Assembly: GCF_002958735.1 (NCBI RefSeq)
Contig: NZ_PPGH01000037.1
Location: 760,001 to 824,000 of the forward strand
Origin: Chromatium okenii
GTDB taxonomy: Bacteria; Pseudomonadota; Gammaproteobacteria; Chromatiales; Chromatiaceae
Length of the DNA stretch: 64,000 nucleotides
Direction of reading: 5' to 3'
The notes under the pieces are model-generated. The model made no database searches and was not told where the DNA came from. It saw only the letters and a program-made list of their open reading frames with translations. This document shows positions 37,095-47,660 of this stretch, in pieces (position 1 is the stretch's first letter; every line of letters starts with the position of its first letter). Made by a program: the position numbers and the translations under genes.

Positions 37095-37935
37095 TTATTG
37101 AGAGTTGGTTCCCGGTAATGCGTTGGAGTCAATATATGCCTCCAACCGTTTTAATAACTCAGGGAAACGCTCCACGAAAAAGAGCGGCTGAGTCTCGCGG
37201 GGATTATTCGGGCTAGTTTCATTGCGCCCGTATTGCAAACCCTCGTCAGTCAGGTTCCAGAACCACTTAATCTCATTATTGCGACCCTTGCGCGACAGGT
37301 GTTGAAGAATACCCATTGCTTCCAATGCGGGATTGACCTTCTTGGCAACTTGACTGCCGAGTGGATGTCCGATCTCTTTCAATAGCGGAGTAATTGCTCT
37401 GACCAGTGGTTCATCGACATAATCCGGTAGAAAACTCGATCCGACGCCTTTCGTTTCATACAGTGACGCGAGCAGGCGAATCTTGCTGGTCTCTGACATT
37501 TTTAATGTCCGCATCGCCAATTCAGCAATCTGAATCTCAATTGCTGGCTGATAGGGTAATGCGGAAATAATGGGTTGCAATACACCTGTAACAACCGCAT
37601 CAAAGGTGCGAATGACCTGCAAGTGAAATGCGGCGCTGATCCACATCGCGTAGGCATAGACCAACTCACGCATAACGTAAGTGCCAGGTTTGTTGCCGCC
37701 GTTGATAACCTTAACTGGTTGATTTTGTTCCAGTGCCGGAATTCCGGCAGTGACTGAAATCAATGACTTAGACAATTCAGTCTTGTGTCTGCTGATTTTC
37801 TAGCCAGTAATTCGGGCGATAGCGCAGTTCGCCACCTGAAGCCTTGTGTAGATCGTTGAGACTATAGCGCCCATCGGCGTCTTGGCGGATCGTGATCTCG
37901 CCGATGGTGATGGCAGGTGTGGTGAGATTGTGCAT
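37095..37935 (-). CDS. KilA-N domain phage antirepressor-like protein (one frame break)
   Basis: The N-terminal 50 codons from ATG 37935 (ITIRQDADGRYSLNDLHKAS; RPNYWLENQQT) and the next frame (ELSKSLISVTAGIPALEQN; GTYVMRELVYAYAMWISAAF) together form a KilA-N DNA-binding domain. The two parts need a frame change near 37780. The C-terminal ~150 residues match the Rha protein at 21547-22353 (FLPDYVDEPLVRAITPLLKE; ETSPNNPRETQPLFFVERFP). Sits downstream of a C4-like RNA and a type IIG gene, the same order as the first cassette. Confidence 0.75.
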
Positions 37936-37970
37936 AAACAGTCTCCGGATAGATGGGAAACCGCCGTCAC

Positions 37971-38160
37971 CAGTTCTAAATGATGAGGCGGGCTAAATGA
38001 GGTTAGAACTGCCGTATCCGGGAACCGGCGAGCCTTGCGGCTCCCTCACTTAGCCCGCAAAACGAATGGGCATAAAAATAGCGCCTATTCGTAATGTGGC
38101 GCTGATGCGCCGGAGTTCCGGTGTTCTAATCCCGACCGTTGTGTAACGGTAAAATTAGGT
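37971..38160 (-). ncRNA. C4-like antisense RNA upstream of the KilA-N antirepressor
   Basis: In transcript orientation an upstream segment carries GGGCTAAGTGAGG (38056-38044) and CAGTTCTAA (38011-38003). Just before the antirepressor gene lie their complements, CCTCATTTAGCCC (38002-37990) and TTAGAACTG (37979-37971). There is also a local hairpin ACGAAT-GGC / GCC-ATTCGT type at ~38062-38092. Two antisense blocks against the antirepressor leader are the defining design of phage P1 C4 RNA. A TTGACG / TATAAC promoter-like pair lies at 38185-38159. Confidence 0.6.
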
Positions 38161-38287
38161 TATATCTGAAAGCTAATTGCGTCAAGCCTATGGTTTATTT
38201 TTCCTTAAATTGCCGCATTCCCTTCAGCATCAATGTCAACTGCAATCAACAAAAATCGGATTAAACCCGTTTCCGGCGTTGTCGCTT

Positions 38288-41037
38288 TTACGAAGCAACG
38301 GGTGCGGTGAGTTGTTGATACCGCTCGAATAGAAAAGCCACGCGCTCGGTGTCGCCATTAAACTTCTGTTTAGAATAGACCGCATCAACGGCAGCATCCA
38401 CTTGGCGATGCGCTGTGACTAATTCCAGCGACATGATATTTGGATCGTATAGTGTAGCAAGTGACGTGTTTGGGAATTGATTGCGAATGTCCAGCACTGT
38501 TTGCGCTGCGGTTTCAATGCGCTGTTGCTGTTGATGAGTGATTGATGCTGGCCACGGAAAGTTATTGTAAACGATATTGATTGAATAATTGTAACTGCTA
38601 CCAAGGCGACCGCAAACAGTGCGCACCCAAGCCATGTGCATCATTGAGGTTAAAATGCCAAAGTGATAATTCGACGCATTGGGAATCATCTCAAGTTTAT
38701 TCCCCGCGATATGATGTGCTGGAAGAAATTGAATTGGAATATACACGCGGCGCTCGGATGACACGCAAGGAATCGCAAGATAGCGCGTTGTAGGCTGGCG
38801 TATTTCGCCAAATAAATGTGAAGAATTCGCCAACGCATTGGTCGTTACCCGCTGACTATTGCAACGATGCTGGCGTACTTTTTCAATTCGCGCCATCACC
38901 GCAGACATCTGTTTGATTTCGCTTAATGGACAATCAACTAACCATAAACAATAACGCGGAATTGCGTTAATCAAATCATCGCCCATTGAAAAATGACGTA
39001 TCCATGCTGCCGCTTGTGGTTCCAGCGTTAAAAACTGCTCCTTTTCATCTTCAGAAAACAGCAGATGCCCACCATCGTTGGGCATTGATCCAAAAACAAT
39101 GCGCGGCGCAGCAGATAATGGAGTGCGCCGATGAGTTAAAACAACATCTGGCGCATCAACTAAATAAGGATTGATACGATTGACAGCAACTTTGTATGGC
39201 GCAGATCGCACTGTTTTATAATCAAATAGTTGTTTTTCTTTTATATCACACAATGCAAAACCAACGATCACGCATTCCACCGTTGCATTGCTTTTTGCTT
39301 CATTTGACCAATGAAACGTGCGATGGGCAAAATTAATTTTAACGCCGCGCTTTAATAAATCAGACCACAACAGCCCGACTTGTTCACCTTGACTTATTGA
39401 ATTTGTTGCAACAAATGCGGTTTTTACGGCGCTGTTGTCCGCCATATAATCAACGGCTTTGCGAAACCACGCGGCAACAAAATCTAAAACGCCCGCGCCT
39501 TTAATATCATGGAAAACCTGCGCTAAATCCTGTTTTTGCGCAGGTGTTTGATAGGCTTTACCAATAAACGGCGGATTCCCTAAAATATAATTTAATTCCG
39601 TTGGCGGCACCACCTCACGCCAATCAATTTGTAGCGCATTACCATGACGAATTGTCGCGGAATGCGTGAGCGGAATACGTAAATAGTATTGCCCGAATTC
39701 CTGAGAAGCCACTTGATTCATTTGATGATCGGTAAGCCACAGCGCCGTTTGGGCAATTTGCGCTGGAAATTCCTCAATTTCAATGCCATAAAACTGATTG
39801 ACATTGCAGCGAATGTTAAGCTCAACGCCAATTGACAAATTTTTAGACGCCCAAAATAGCGCCCGCAACACTTCCAATTCAAGCAAGCGCAATTCTCGAT
39901 AAACGATGACCAGAAAATTGCCGCAACCGCAAGCTGGATCAAGGAATTTTAAGCTGGCGAGCTTTTCTTGAAACGCAAATAAATTGGTTTTGCTCTGCCG
40001 TTTCACACGCTCAAATTCAGCCCGCAGTTCATCTAAAAATAACGGTTTAATCAGTTTTAAGATATTCGTTTCTGAGGTGTAATGTGCGCCCAGATGACGG
40101 CGATTTTTAGCGTCCATGACTGATTGAAATAACGCGCCAAAGATTGCAGGTGAAATCCGCCCCCAATCCAAAGCGCACCCTTCCAATAAAAGCTCGCGCA
40201 TTTCCGATCAAAGGCAGCAGTGGGTAAATGCTCGGCAAACAATTGACCGTTAATATAACGAAACGCGGCAAGCTGCGGATCAAGAAGAGTGAAACGTTTT
40301 TCGTGCGCTGTATTCAATACTTCAAAACAATGTGCCAGCCATTGCGCTAAATCTTGTCCATCTTCAGCGGTGCGTTGTTCAATTAAATCTTGAAACTGAT
40401 TGACTTCAAAAATGCCGGTATGTTCGGCAAATAAACAAAACACCAGCCGCACCAAATACACTTCCAACGCATGACCGTCATAACCGATTGTTTTTAATTT
40501 GTCATGCAATAAACCCATGCGCTCGGCAGCTTTGATATTGATCGGGTCTTGTTCTTTATAGGCAACAGTTTGATAACCTGCCATAAAACCGAATAAATGA
40601 ACGTGATTGACTAATTCCGACAATAAAAAATCATGCTGTTCGTTTTCTTCTAAATCATACAACCGAAACCGGGCAAAATCGCACACCAAGACATAACGCG
40701 GCAATTCACGTTCTTTCAAGCCGTGAAAATAATCGGTCGCTTGCGCGTGAGCACGATCTAAACTTTTGCCGCGTGATTTGTGTTCAACCAATAACTTGCC
40801 TTTCCACAGCAAATCAATATAACCAGCGCGTCCGTCAATCTGTTTAACGCGCTGCTCAAAACTGGCAATGCGCCGCCGACTCACGCCAAAGATATTAAAA
40901 AACCCATCCCAAAAGGATTTGGCTTCAGCATCTTCTGAGCACTCATCCGCCCATTCCCGCGAGAATTGTAGGGCACGATCTTTGATTTCATTCCAAGAGA
41001 TGGCATGGGAAACGCTTATGCAGGTTAGTGAGCGCAC
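38288..41037 (-). CDS. MmeI-like type IIG restriction-modification enzyme (one frame break)
   Basis: Two overlapping frames make one ~910-aa protein. The upstream part has a nuclease-like region (DGRAGYIDLLWKGKLLVEHK, D...E-x-K) and helical spacer, running to AFDRK. The downstream part resumes at MRELLLEGCALDWGRISPA and carries HYTSETNILKLIKP, SAM motif LDPACGCGNFLVIVYREL, catalytic GNPPFIGKA, then a recognition region (FGILTSMMHMAWVRTVCGRL). One A missing from an A-run near 40203 explains the break. GTG 41037 is the only start visible for the first part. It is followed on the same strand by C4 RNA and the KilA-N gene. Confidence 0.85.
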
Positions 41038-41063
41038 GAGTTTAACCGATATTTAACCCGATT

Positions 41064-41456
41064 TCAGCGCGGCATTTGCGCTGCAACACTCAATTGCTGT
41101 TCACCGTGATCGTTTTCATCAAATGCGCCAACGCAGCGATAAATTAACCAGTGCTGATTGTGCAGTCGCCATGCCACGAGCGATTCATCATAAGCCAATG
41201 CTGTATAGAATTCTTCATCATCATCCGAGCGCAAATCAATTAAACGGTAATCATAGGCGCAATAGCAAGGTTGATTGTTGCTGTCATAACCAATAATGCG
41301 TCGCGCTGGGATTTCGTATTCACGGAACACGCGAAAAGAAGTGGGCGCGATGACTTGCTCGCGCCATTCAAGTGGCAATTGTGCCCGCCAATTCGGGCAA
41401 CAATGGCGTTGCGCCAATTGGCGGTGATGACCATAAACACAGAATGCAGATGGCAT
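41064..41456 (-). CDS. conserved-looking small protein of unknown function
   Basis: 130 aa from ATG 41456, 7 nt after the receptor stop; the longer open frame would overlap the receptor. It has five cysteines including QRHCCPNW and QPCYCAYDY, and many aromatic and acidic residues, with no signal peptide. Position suggests the last gene of the TonB operon. No family recognised. Confidence 0.5.
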   Translation of the reverse strand: MPSAFCVYGHHRQLAQRHCCPNWRAQLPLEWREQVIAPTSFRVFREYEIPARRIIGYDSNNQPCYCAYDYRLIDLRSDDDEEFYTALAYDESLVAWRLHNQHWLIYRCVGAFDENDHGEQQLSVAAQMPR

Positions 41457-41463
41457 TAGTGCC

Positions 41464-43712
41464 TCAAAAATCTGCTGATAAGCCAACAAAAAAGGTGCGC
41501 GGTGCGCCGTATTGATATGTTGAACCATTGCCGGTAACGCCATTGAGTGCCGCAGTAAAATTGGCTATCGCATCATCCGCAGCACTAATTGGGCCAATGT
41601 ATTGCTTATCAAACAGATTTAATACATTTAAGGTGAGCGCCAATGAACGATGCAACCGATATTGTCCCGTCATATCAAATAACGTTACCGCATCAACGCG
41701 CTCGGCATTTAATACGTCGCCGTAGCGTTCGCCAATATATCGCGCATCTAAACCAACATTCCATTGTTCATGCTGATAACGAATGCCTAATTTCGCCATG
41801 TGTTCTGGAGTATCTACCACTTGTTTTCCTTCGCTGGGAATCACCGCAGCGGCAGATAGCGCAAGGTCTTGACTGTAGCGAAACCGATTCCAAGTGTAGT
41901 TGCCGTTGAATTGCCATGCTGGAGTCATTCGCCAATTGCCTTCCAATTCAATTCCATAACGCTCGGCATCGGCAACATTCCAAGGGTAACGCACGCCAAT
42001 TGTTGGATCATAAATTGTCGATTGTTTGTTTTGATGCTGCGCATAAAACGTGGTTAAACCGACATCCCAATTGCCTTGTGCGTGACGCAAACCAAGATCA
42101 AGGTTATTTGCAGTTTCCAATTCCAAACGATCCCACAGCGATTGAAAACTGACGCCTTGCTGGCAAATAACGTTTTCTGCGCGTAGTAATAGGGAAATAA
42201 ATTCACATCTAAACCGTAACTGCGCCCCAGCCGTGTAAAAACGCTGGTGTTTGGATTAAATGCCCACGTTAAACCTAAATACGGCAGCCATTCATCAAAG
42301 CTCTTTTCTGCCGCTGATGCCATTGCATCAATTCCACCCGCTGCGCGAGCGGCATCAGCATCAGTTAATTTTGCTGCTGCGCCCGTCGCGTTATACGCAG
42401 TGAGTGCTCCTAAACGCAGATTAACAAAGCGCAAACCGGCTTCCACATTCAGCGCATTGAATTGTCCCAAATAACTTAAAAATGGCGACAACAATTGATG
42501 TTGATCGTTATCCGCTAATACCTGCCAACCATCAAACACTAATCCGCTGGCAGTGGCGCGATATTTTTGTTGCGTAGATGGCGGACCGGGTGGCTGTTGT
42601 CGTTGTATCCAGAAGCCCGGTTGTAATAATTGCGTTGGCGTGAATTGCCAATCCAATTGCGTGACGACGCCCGCGTTATCGTGGTCAATTTGCCAATCAA
42701 TCACCCGGCTTTTTGTGGTGTCAGTCGCATTAACGGAACTAAACCAATAATCGCCCGATTCATTGAGATAATAGGGTTTAATAGAGAGCTGCATCTCATT
42801 AGCCACGCGCCCACGCAGATTGGCGTAAATAAACCGATCCTCGAATTGTTGGCGGTTATAATCGTAATAATCAACGCTCGCTGGATTATTCGACCACTCG
42901 CGCTCAAAATTGGCAAAATTGCTGGCGGTTGCGTAATCAAAAAAGCGATAAGTGTGCCGCTCATCTTGATTATCACCAGCATATAATTCAATACGCCACG
43001 CTTCACCGCCATCTAAAGCGATGCCACTAAATAAATTACGTCGCTCGAATTCACCATTCCCTTTCCAATGATCGCCTTGGTTTTCACTCGCCGATACGAA
43101 ACCAGAAAAGATGCCGTGTTGTCCGCTGTCTTGCCGCAAAAATAGGCGCTTAAAATCATCGCTGCCGCCTTCCAAACGGAATTGCGTCGCCGCCGTCGCC
43201 AGCGGAGCGCGAGTCGTCAAGTTTAATTTGCCGGGTAAATTGCTGAATCCGAGCGCCTGACCAACCGGCACTGCGCCGCGATACACGCTGATTTCAGACA
43301 CATTTTCCAAATCGAGAATGCCTTTGCTGCCGCCGGGATTGATGGTCAGCGGCAGATCGTCAATGTTGCGCGACGACGCTGGGCCGGTTTGCCCGACGCC
43401 GCGAATTTTCAGCGTTTCGTGAAAACCGACCTCGGTCAGGCCGTGCGGATCGGCGCTTTGAAAATTCACCGACGGCGTGTTGGCAATCGCTTTGAACGGC
43501 GATGACGCCGCCGCGCCAGCCATTTCGCGCACCGTTGTTGCGTTGAGCCGCGTCACGGTCGCCGTCGCGCTGAGATCGGCGGCGGCGGTCGCGTCATCCG
43601 CCTCCACCGTCACCAGCGGCAATGCCGTTGTCGGCTCGGCCAGCGTCGCGCTATTGGCAAGCAGCAGTGCGATGAGCAGGGAAAGTCGCCTGTTATGTAT
43701 TGAGTTGGGCAT
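41464..43712 (-). CDS. TonB-dependent outer-membrane receptor (one frame break)
   Basis: About 750 residues. Signal peptide (LSLLIALLLANSATLA) from ATG 43712, a plug domain (LKIRGVGQTGPASSRNIDDL; ISVYRGAVPVGQALGFSNLP) and a 22-strand-type barrel ending in the terminal Phe of GLSADF. The frame breaks near 42155: KTLFASK must join GVSFQSLWDRLELETANN, as if one G were missing from a G-run. The ligand (siderophore, haem, cobalamin) cannot be read from sequence. It follows the periplasmic binding protein gene by 41 nt. Confidence 0.88.
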
Positions 43713-43753
43713 GTTCGTGATCTCAAAATGGGTATAACGGATGGCCGCAAAAA

Positions 43754-44832
43754 TCAGTCGCGCCCCAGCAACGCGTCCACCTTGACGCTGGCCGGATTGA
43801 CACCGAGAAATTGCGCATAAAACGCCGGAATTTCGACTGCGGCATCCCACGCAAACCGTTCTGGATACAACAAGTTAGCCAGCCACTGCATCGCCAACAC
43901 GCGCATAAATGACGGCGGCCGCCCCATCCAATCAAACGGCGCAGTCGGGGCGCGATAAACCCGCCCTTCGCGCACGGCTCGCAATTCCGCCCAAGTTGGA
44001 TCAAAGCCCCCCTTTGCCAAAGGGGGGTTGGGGGGATTTTCAGCCGTCACGCTGGCAAAAAATTTGGCGTCATCCGTCACAATCACATCTGGATCAAGCG
44101 CCTTGATTTGCGCCAACGTCGTCGGCTCGCGCCCGCACATCATCTTGTTTTCACAGGTCATCACGTTTTCTGCGCCAGCCAGCGCGATGACTTCGGCATG
44201 AAATGAATCGCCGCATTCCGTCAACAAACCGCTCGCGCCCTCGGCGAAATAAACCCGTTTGCGCTCGCTCGCCGGAATCGCGCCCACCGCTGCCGCCACT
44301 CGTTGTAACGCCGAGCGGATCACGCCCGCCAATTCCGCAGCTCGCGCCTCCTCGCCAATTGCCGCGCCGACCAATTCCAGCGCAGCGGGATAATCCGCCA
44401 GATGTTCGAGATGCACGAACAGCCCCGGCGTGCCAAGTGTTTGAAAAGTCTGCTCAACTTTGCTGCGATCAATAAAAGGCATCTCCCACGCAACCGTCAG
44501 TTGCGGCGCAGCGCGGGCGAGCAGCTCAGGATTCGGCACCGAACCTTCGCCGAGATAGCGCCCGACCGGTGGCAGCGCCAGCACTGCGGGCGTGATATAC
44601 GCCGCATCCTCCGGTTTGAACGGAAAACTCACCGTAATCAACTTGTTGGGATTGAGCGCGTAAATCAGCAGCACGACCGGCGGCGCAGCAGCAAACACGC
44701 GGTCAATCTGCGCGGGGAGTTGAACGTGCCGCCCCGCCATATCGACCACTTCAGCGGCTTGACTCGCTGCGCCGGTCAGCAGCAGCGCCGCTGCCAGTGC
44801 TGCGTTATGCGTTGAAAAACAAGGTTTAGCAT
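43754..44832 (-). CDS. periplasmic substrate-binding protein of an iron-complex/cobalamin-type transporter (frame break in signal peptide)
   Basis: ~358 aa Fbp/BtuF-like protein: DMAGRHVQLPAQIDRVFAA, VPNPELLARAAPQLTVAWEM, LTECGDSFHAEVIALAGAEN, LDPDVIVTDDAKFF and the C-terminal APTAPFDWMGRPPSFMRVLA. ATG 44832 gives MLNLVF, which needs one extra T (run near 44818) to reach STHNAALAAALLLTGAASQA. Without it, the gene appears fused in frame to the end of tonB, which I regard as an artefact. A palindromic repeat is inserted in frame at 44003-44040 (ENPPNPPLAKGGF). No permease or ATPase gene is adjacent. Confidence 0.8.
44003..44040. repeat. G/C-run palindromic repeat inside the binding-protein gene
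   Basis: CCCCCC-TTTGCCAAA-GGGGGGTTGGGGGG, translated in frame as NPPNPPLAKGGF between the FFASV strand and DPTWAELRAV. It keeps the reading frame and adds about 12 residues at what is probably a surface loop. Confidence 0.85.
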
Positions 44833-44853
44833 GACATTTTCTCTGGTTGTGGG

Positions 44854-45771
44854 TTAATTGAGTTTGAACGAATCGGCACCTGCACCGTCGCTGCGACTGC
44901 CAGCCCATCGCGCTGCGCGGTTTGAAGCGCCAGCGTTGCACCGCTCGCAGCGCCGCTTGATCGAGACTGGCGACACCAGACGAGCTGGCAATGCTGACCG
45001 CGCTGGCGCTGCCGCTCGGACTGACCAGCACCCGCAATTGCACCGTGCCCTCCTGCCGCAACCGGCGAGCGCCATCGGGATAAGCGGGCGCTGGATTGCT
45101 GAGATAAGCGGCAGCGTTAAATCCCCCCAACCCCCCTTTTTCAAAGGGGGGCTTAGTTGCTGCGCTTTTTTCAACCGGAGGCTTTTCCTTCTCCCCCCTT
45201 TGAAAAAGGGGGGCAGGGGGGATTTCTCCCCCTTTGAAAAGGGGGCTGGGGGGATTTATCAATGGTTTCGCCACCGCTGCCGGGCGCACTGGACGCTTGA
45301 TCTGCGGCGCAGGCTTTGGTTGCTGCGCCAGCTTCGGCTGCACTTGCGGCAGCGGTTTCAACTTCGGTTTGGGTTTGAGCTTTGGCTTCGGTTTTGGCTT
45401 CACCGCAGCCAGCGCCACCGGCACTCGCGGCGGCGTCAGTTCTGGAATTGGAATGGGCAACGGCGCTGGCGCAGGAGCAACCTCATCTCCCCCCTTTGAA
45501 ACAGGAACCATCTCATCTCCCCCCTTTGAAAAAGGGGGGTCGGGGGGATTTGCGGCGCAGAAGAAATGCCACTCACCGCCTCAACCGCAGCGGATTCGGT
45601 CAACGCGGGAGCAGCGACGAAACTGATTTCAATCGGAATTTGCGGCGGAGCGACGACTTGCAGCGACGGCAACTGCGCCAGCCCTGTCACCAGCGCGGCT
45701 TCGGTCGCCAACGCGATCATTGCCGCTAACCACAGCGGCAGGCTCGGCAATGTTGCAGCGGCGCGATTCAC
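44854..45771 (-). CDS. tonB: TonB energy-transducing protein (three frame breaks)
   Basis: GTG 45771 overlaps the exbD stop (GTGA). Order: membrane anchor (LPLWLAAMIALATEAALVTG), Pro/Lys-rich periplasmic spacer (VKPKPKPKLKPKPKLKP), repeat-derived PPxPLFxKGG segments, and a C-terminal TonB domain (NPAPAYPDGARRLRQEGTVQ; SGVASLDQAALRAVQRWRF). Frame changes are needed near 45520 (inside a G-run repeat), 44918 and 44869; the last restores the ending IRFKLN and stop at 44854. TonB couples the proton-motive force via ExbBD to the receptor. Confidence 0.85.
45119..45152. repeat. G/C-run palindromic repeat inside tonB, copy a
   Basis: ATCCCCCCAACCCCCC, T-run, CAAAGGGGGG; read on the minus strand as KPPFEKGGLGGF, just before the TonB C-terminal domain. 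Confidence 0.85.
45190..45260. repeat. G/C-run palindromic repeats inside tonB, copies b and c
   Basis: Two adjacent units in the same orientation (CCCCCC-TTTGAAAAA-GGGGGG and a second without a gap), translated as PPSPLFKGGEIPPAPLFQRG-type sequence in the TonB spacer. Confidence 0.85.
45487..45555. repeat. G/C-run palindromic repeats inside tonB, copies d and e
   Basis: A half unit (CTCCCCCCTTTGAAACAGG) and a full unit (CCCCCCTTTGAAAAAGGGGGG) side by side near the TonB N-terminal part. One of the three tonB frame breaks falls here, so slippage in these G-runs could be its source. Confidence 0.8.
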
Positions 45772-46163
45772 GGCGGCAGCGTCCGCGTCGCCATCCCGAT
45801 CCGCGTTACTCCGGCAGCGCGACACGCATCCATCACTGCGATCAAATCACCGACCGCTGCTGCCTCCGCGCCAGCAATCACGACGCGAGTTTCCGCGCCG
45901 CGCTCGCGCAGCAACGCCGTCAATTGCGGCAGCGCCAGCGGTTGCTGCTCCACGCTGATGATGCCCGCCGCGTCCAAACTGATGACCACCTGCGGCGACT
46001 CCAGTCGCTCGGCGCTGGTGCTGACCGGCAGCCGACTGTCGATGCCGGTCGCCGGAATCATGTTGAGCGTGACCATGATAAAAAACACCAATAAAAAGAA
46101 CATGATGTCAATCATCGGCACGATTTCGATCCGCGCTTTGCGGCGTTGGAAATAGCGCATCAC
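45768..46163 (-). CDS. exbD: ExbD proton-channel subunit
   Basis: 131 aa. Cytosolic N-terminus, one membrane helix with the essential Asp (IEIVPMIDIMFFLLVFFIMV), and a periplasmic domain (VVISLDAAGIISVEQQPLAL). It pairs with ExbB to power TonB. It overlaps the exbB stop and the tonB start by 4 nt each. This is the only gene of the operon core without a frame break. Confidence 0.92.
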   Translation of the reverse strand: MMRYFQRRKARIEIVPMIDIMFFLLVFFIMVTLNMIPATGIDSRLPVSTSAERLESPQVVISLDAAGIISVEQQPLALPQLTALLRERGAETRVVIAGAEAAAVGDLIAVMDACRAAGVTRIGMATRTLPP

Positions 46164-46797
46164 GCTTCCCCCCCTTTGGAAAAGGGGGGCTGGGGGGATT
46201 TTGCAAAGCGATTGACCAACATCATTTTGAGCGTTTCCAACTGATGCACCGCCAGCCGCACCCGCTCATTTAAGCCGTTGAACACCACCAGCCCGATCAC
46301 CGCAATCAGCAAACCGGCAGCGGTCGCCACCAGCGCCTCCGCCACGCCGCCGGTCACGGCATGAGGTGCTGCGCCGGGTGCTGCGAGCACTTGAAAGGCG
46401 TGAAACATGCCAATGATGGTGCCGAGCAAACCCAGCAACGGCGCGAGCGTGACCGTCGTATCCAGCACCCACAGCCGCCGATCCAGCAGCGGAACGTGCA
46501 GAAAAATCACCTCATCCAGCCGATCTGCCAACACCTGTTCTGGCTCCAGCGCCAGCGTGGTTGCCAGCAAGGTTTGATGCAGCGGCGCTGCTGATCGCGC
46601 AGTTGTGTCAAATGCAGATGATCGTGATCGCGCAGCGTCGTCAACGCAGCAATCAGGCGGTCGCCGTGCCGCGTGATGCTGCGCAGCGCCCACGCCCGTT
46701 CGACGCTCACCGTTAAAGTCAAGGTCAACAGCGCGAGCATCAAATACAGAATGCCGCCGGATTGGGCGGCGAGCTGCTGCAAATAAGGAAGGTTCAT
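46160..46797 (-). CDS. exbB: ExbB/TolQ-type proton channel (one frame break)
   Basis: Start ATG 46797 (MNLPYLQQLAAQSGGILYLM). The first 70 residues include a membrane helix; the frame then shifts near 46590, and the rest (PLLGLLGTIIGMFHAFQVLA; VTGGVAEALVATAAGLLIAV) carries the conserved MotA/TolQ/ExbB core. The C-terminus ends NRFAKSPQPPFSKGGEA, encoded by a palindromic repeat. First gene of the operon. Confidence 0.87.
46167..46202. repeat. G/C-run palindromic repeat at the exbB 3' end
   Basis: CCCCCCTTTGGAAAAGGGGGG-CTGGGGGGATTTT; it supplies the last ~11 codons and the stop of exbB. Confidence 0.85.
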
Positions 46798-46892
46798 ATG
46801 GAAATGATCCATCGTTGGTAATGTGATTGTTGTTATAACGAGTGTGATCGCTAAACAGCATTGTAAATCTAAACAGCAAACGCTGCGCCAAG

Positions 46893-46909
46893 TGATAAAA
46901 TTGCTATCA
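46893..46909. promoter_or_regulatory. possible Fur-like operator upstream of exbB
   Basis: TGATAAAATTGCTATCA, an imperfect palindrome about 100 nt before the exbB start, resembling Fur boxes (GATAAT-type half-sites). Fits an iron-related TonB operon but the match is only partial. Confidence 0.3.
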
Positions 46910-47018
46910 TTTAAGCAGGTTATATGCAGAATTGTCTGGGCATGGCGTGGTTTTTAGTGGTCAGTTATCAGACATTTCTCCCGCGCTATGTCAAATATCA
47001 CACAACGATAATGCTGAA

Positions 47019-47045
47019 AAACCGCTGCGTTGGGAGCAGCGGTTT
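47019..47045 (-). terminator. terminator of sixA
   Basis: AAACCGCTGC (47019-47028) with GCAGCGGTTT (47036-47045); on the minus strand it is followed by T residues. It overlaps the sixA stop codon. Confidence 0.6.
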
Positions 47046-47553
47046 AGAGCTGGCGCGGGCGGGTAATCGACACGAGTTGGGCGCTGGCGGCGCGGAGATC
47101 GCACCAAGTGGCGGGCATTTCTAAACGGGCAACGGTCGCAGTCGGTAGGAGCTTGCCGTCGGCGGGCAGATCAAGATCATCGCCGATCAAATATGTCAGC
47201 AATTCTTCGAGACCGGGATTGTGCCCCACGAGCAACACCGTGCCGGCTGTGCTGGGGCAACGCGCCAACACCGCCAACAATGCGGGCAGCTCGGCGGCGT
47301 AAATCGTCGCATCAAACGTGATCTTTTTCTTTTTATAATCCAGTCGTTTACAGACGATTTCTGCTGTTTGCTGCGCCCGTTTTGCTGGCGAGCTGATGAC
47401 GTAATCGGGCACCAAACCTTCGCGGTACAGCCACGCGCCGACTTTGGGCGCATCGTGTTTGCCGCGTTTGGCGAGCGGGCGCTGAAAATCAACCGTCGCA
47501 TCGCTGCTCCAGTCTGATTTCGCATGGCGGAGGATGAGAAGTTCGCGGGGCAT
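47044..47553 (-). CDS. sixA: phosphohistidine phosphatase SixA
   Basis: ~169 aa histidine phosphatase that removes phosphate from phosphohistidine on relay or phosphotransfer proteins. Catalytic RHG-type motif LILRHAKSDWSS at the N-terminus and the second His in LLVGHNPGLEELL. ATG 47553 (MPRELLIL) is preferred over upstream in-frame codons. Confidence 0.9.
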   Translation of the reverse strand: MPRELLILRHAKSDWSSDATVDFQRPLAKRGKHDAPKVGAWLYREGLVPDYVISSPAKRAQQTAEIVCKRLDYKKKKITFDATIYAAELPALLAVLARCPSTAGTVLLVGHNPGLEELLTYLIGDDLDLPADGKLLPTATVARLEMPATWCDLRAASAQLVSITRPRQL

Positions 47554-47660
47554 CGTAAAAAAGGGGGTAACGTAGTTCAAAATGACATTAAAACGGCGAC
47601 TTTAAGCGTAATCACGCAAATTTGAAGAGGTTTTAACATATCCGTCATTTCAGCGTCACC

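Noticed and set aside
43754..45511. A TonB-periplasmic binding protein fusion of 585 aa
   Set aside because: The continuous frame crosses the expected tonB stop (IRFKLN then stop at 44854) and a new signal peptide start at 44832. Restoring single bases gives two normal proteins, so the fusion is best explained by indels.
46924..47124. 66-codon plus-strand frame between exbB and sixA
   Set aside because: No ribosome site, it overlaps the sixA terminator and coding end, and the sequence is not protein-like.
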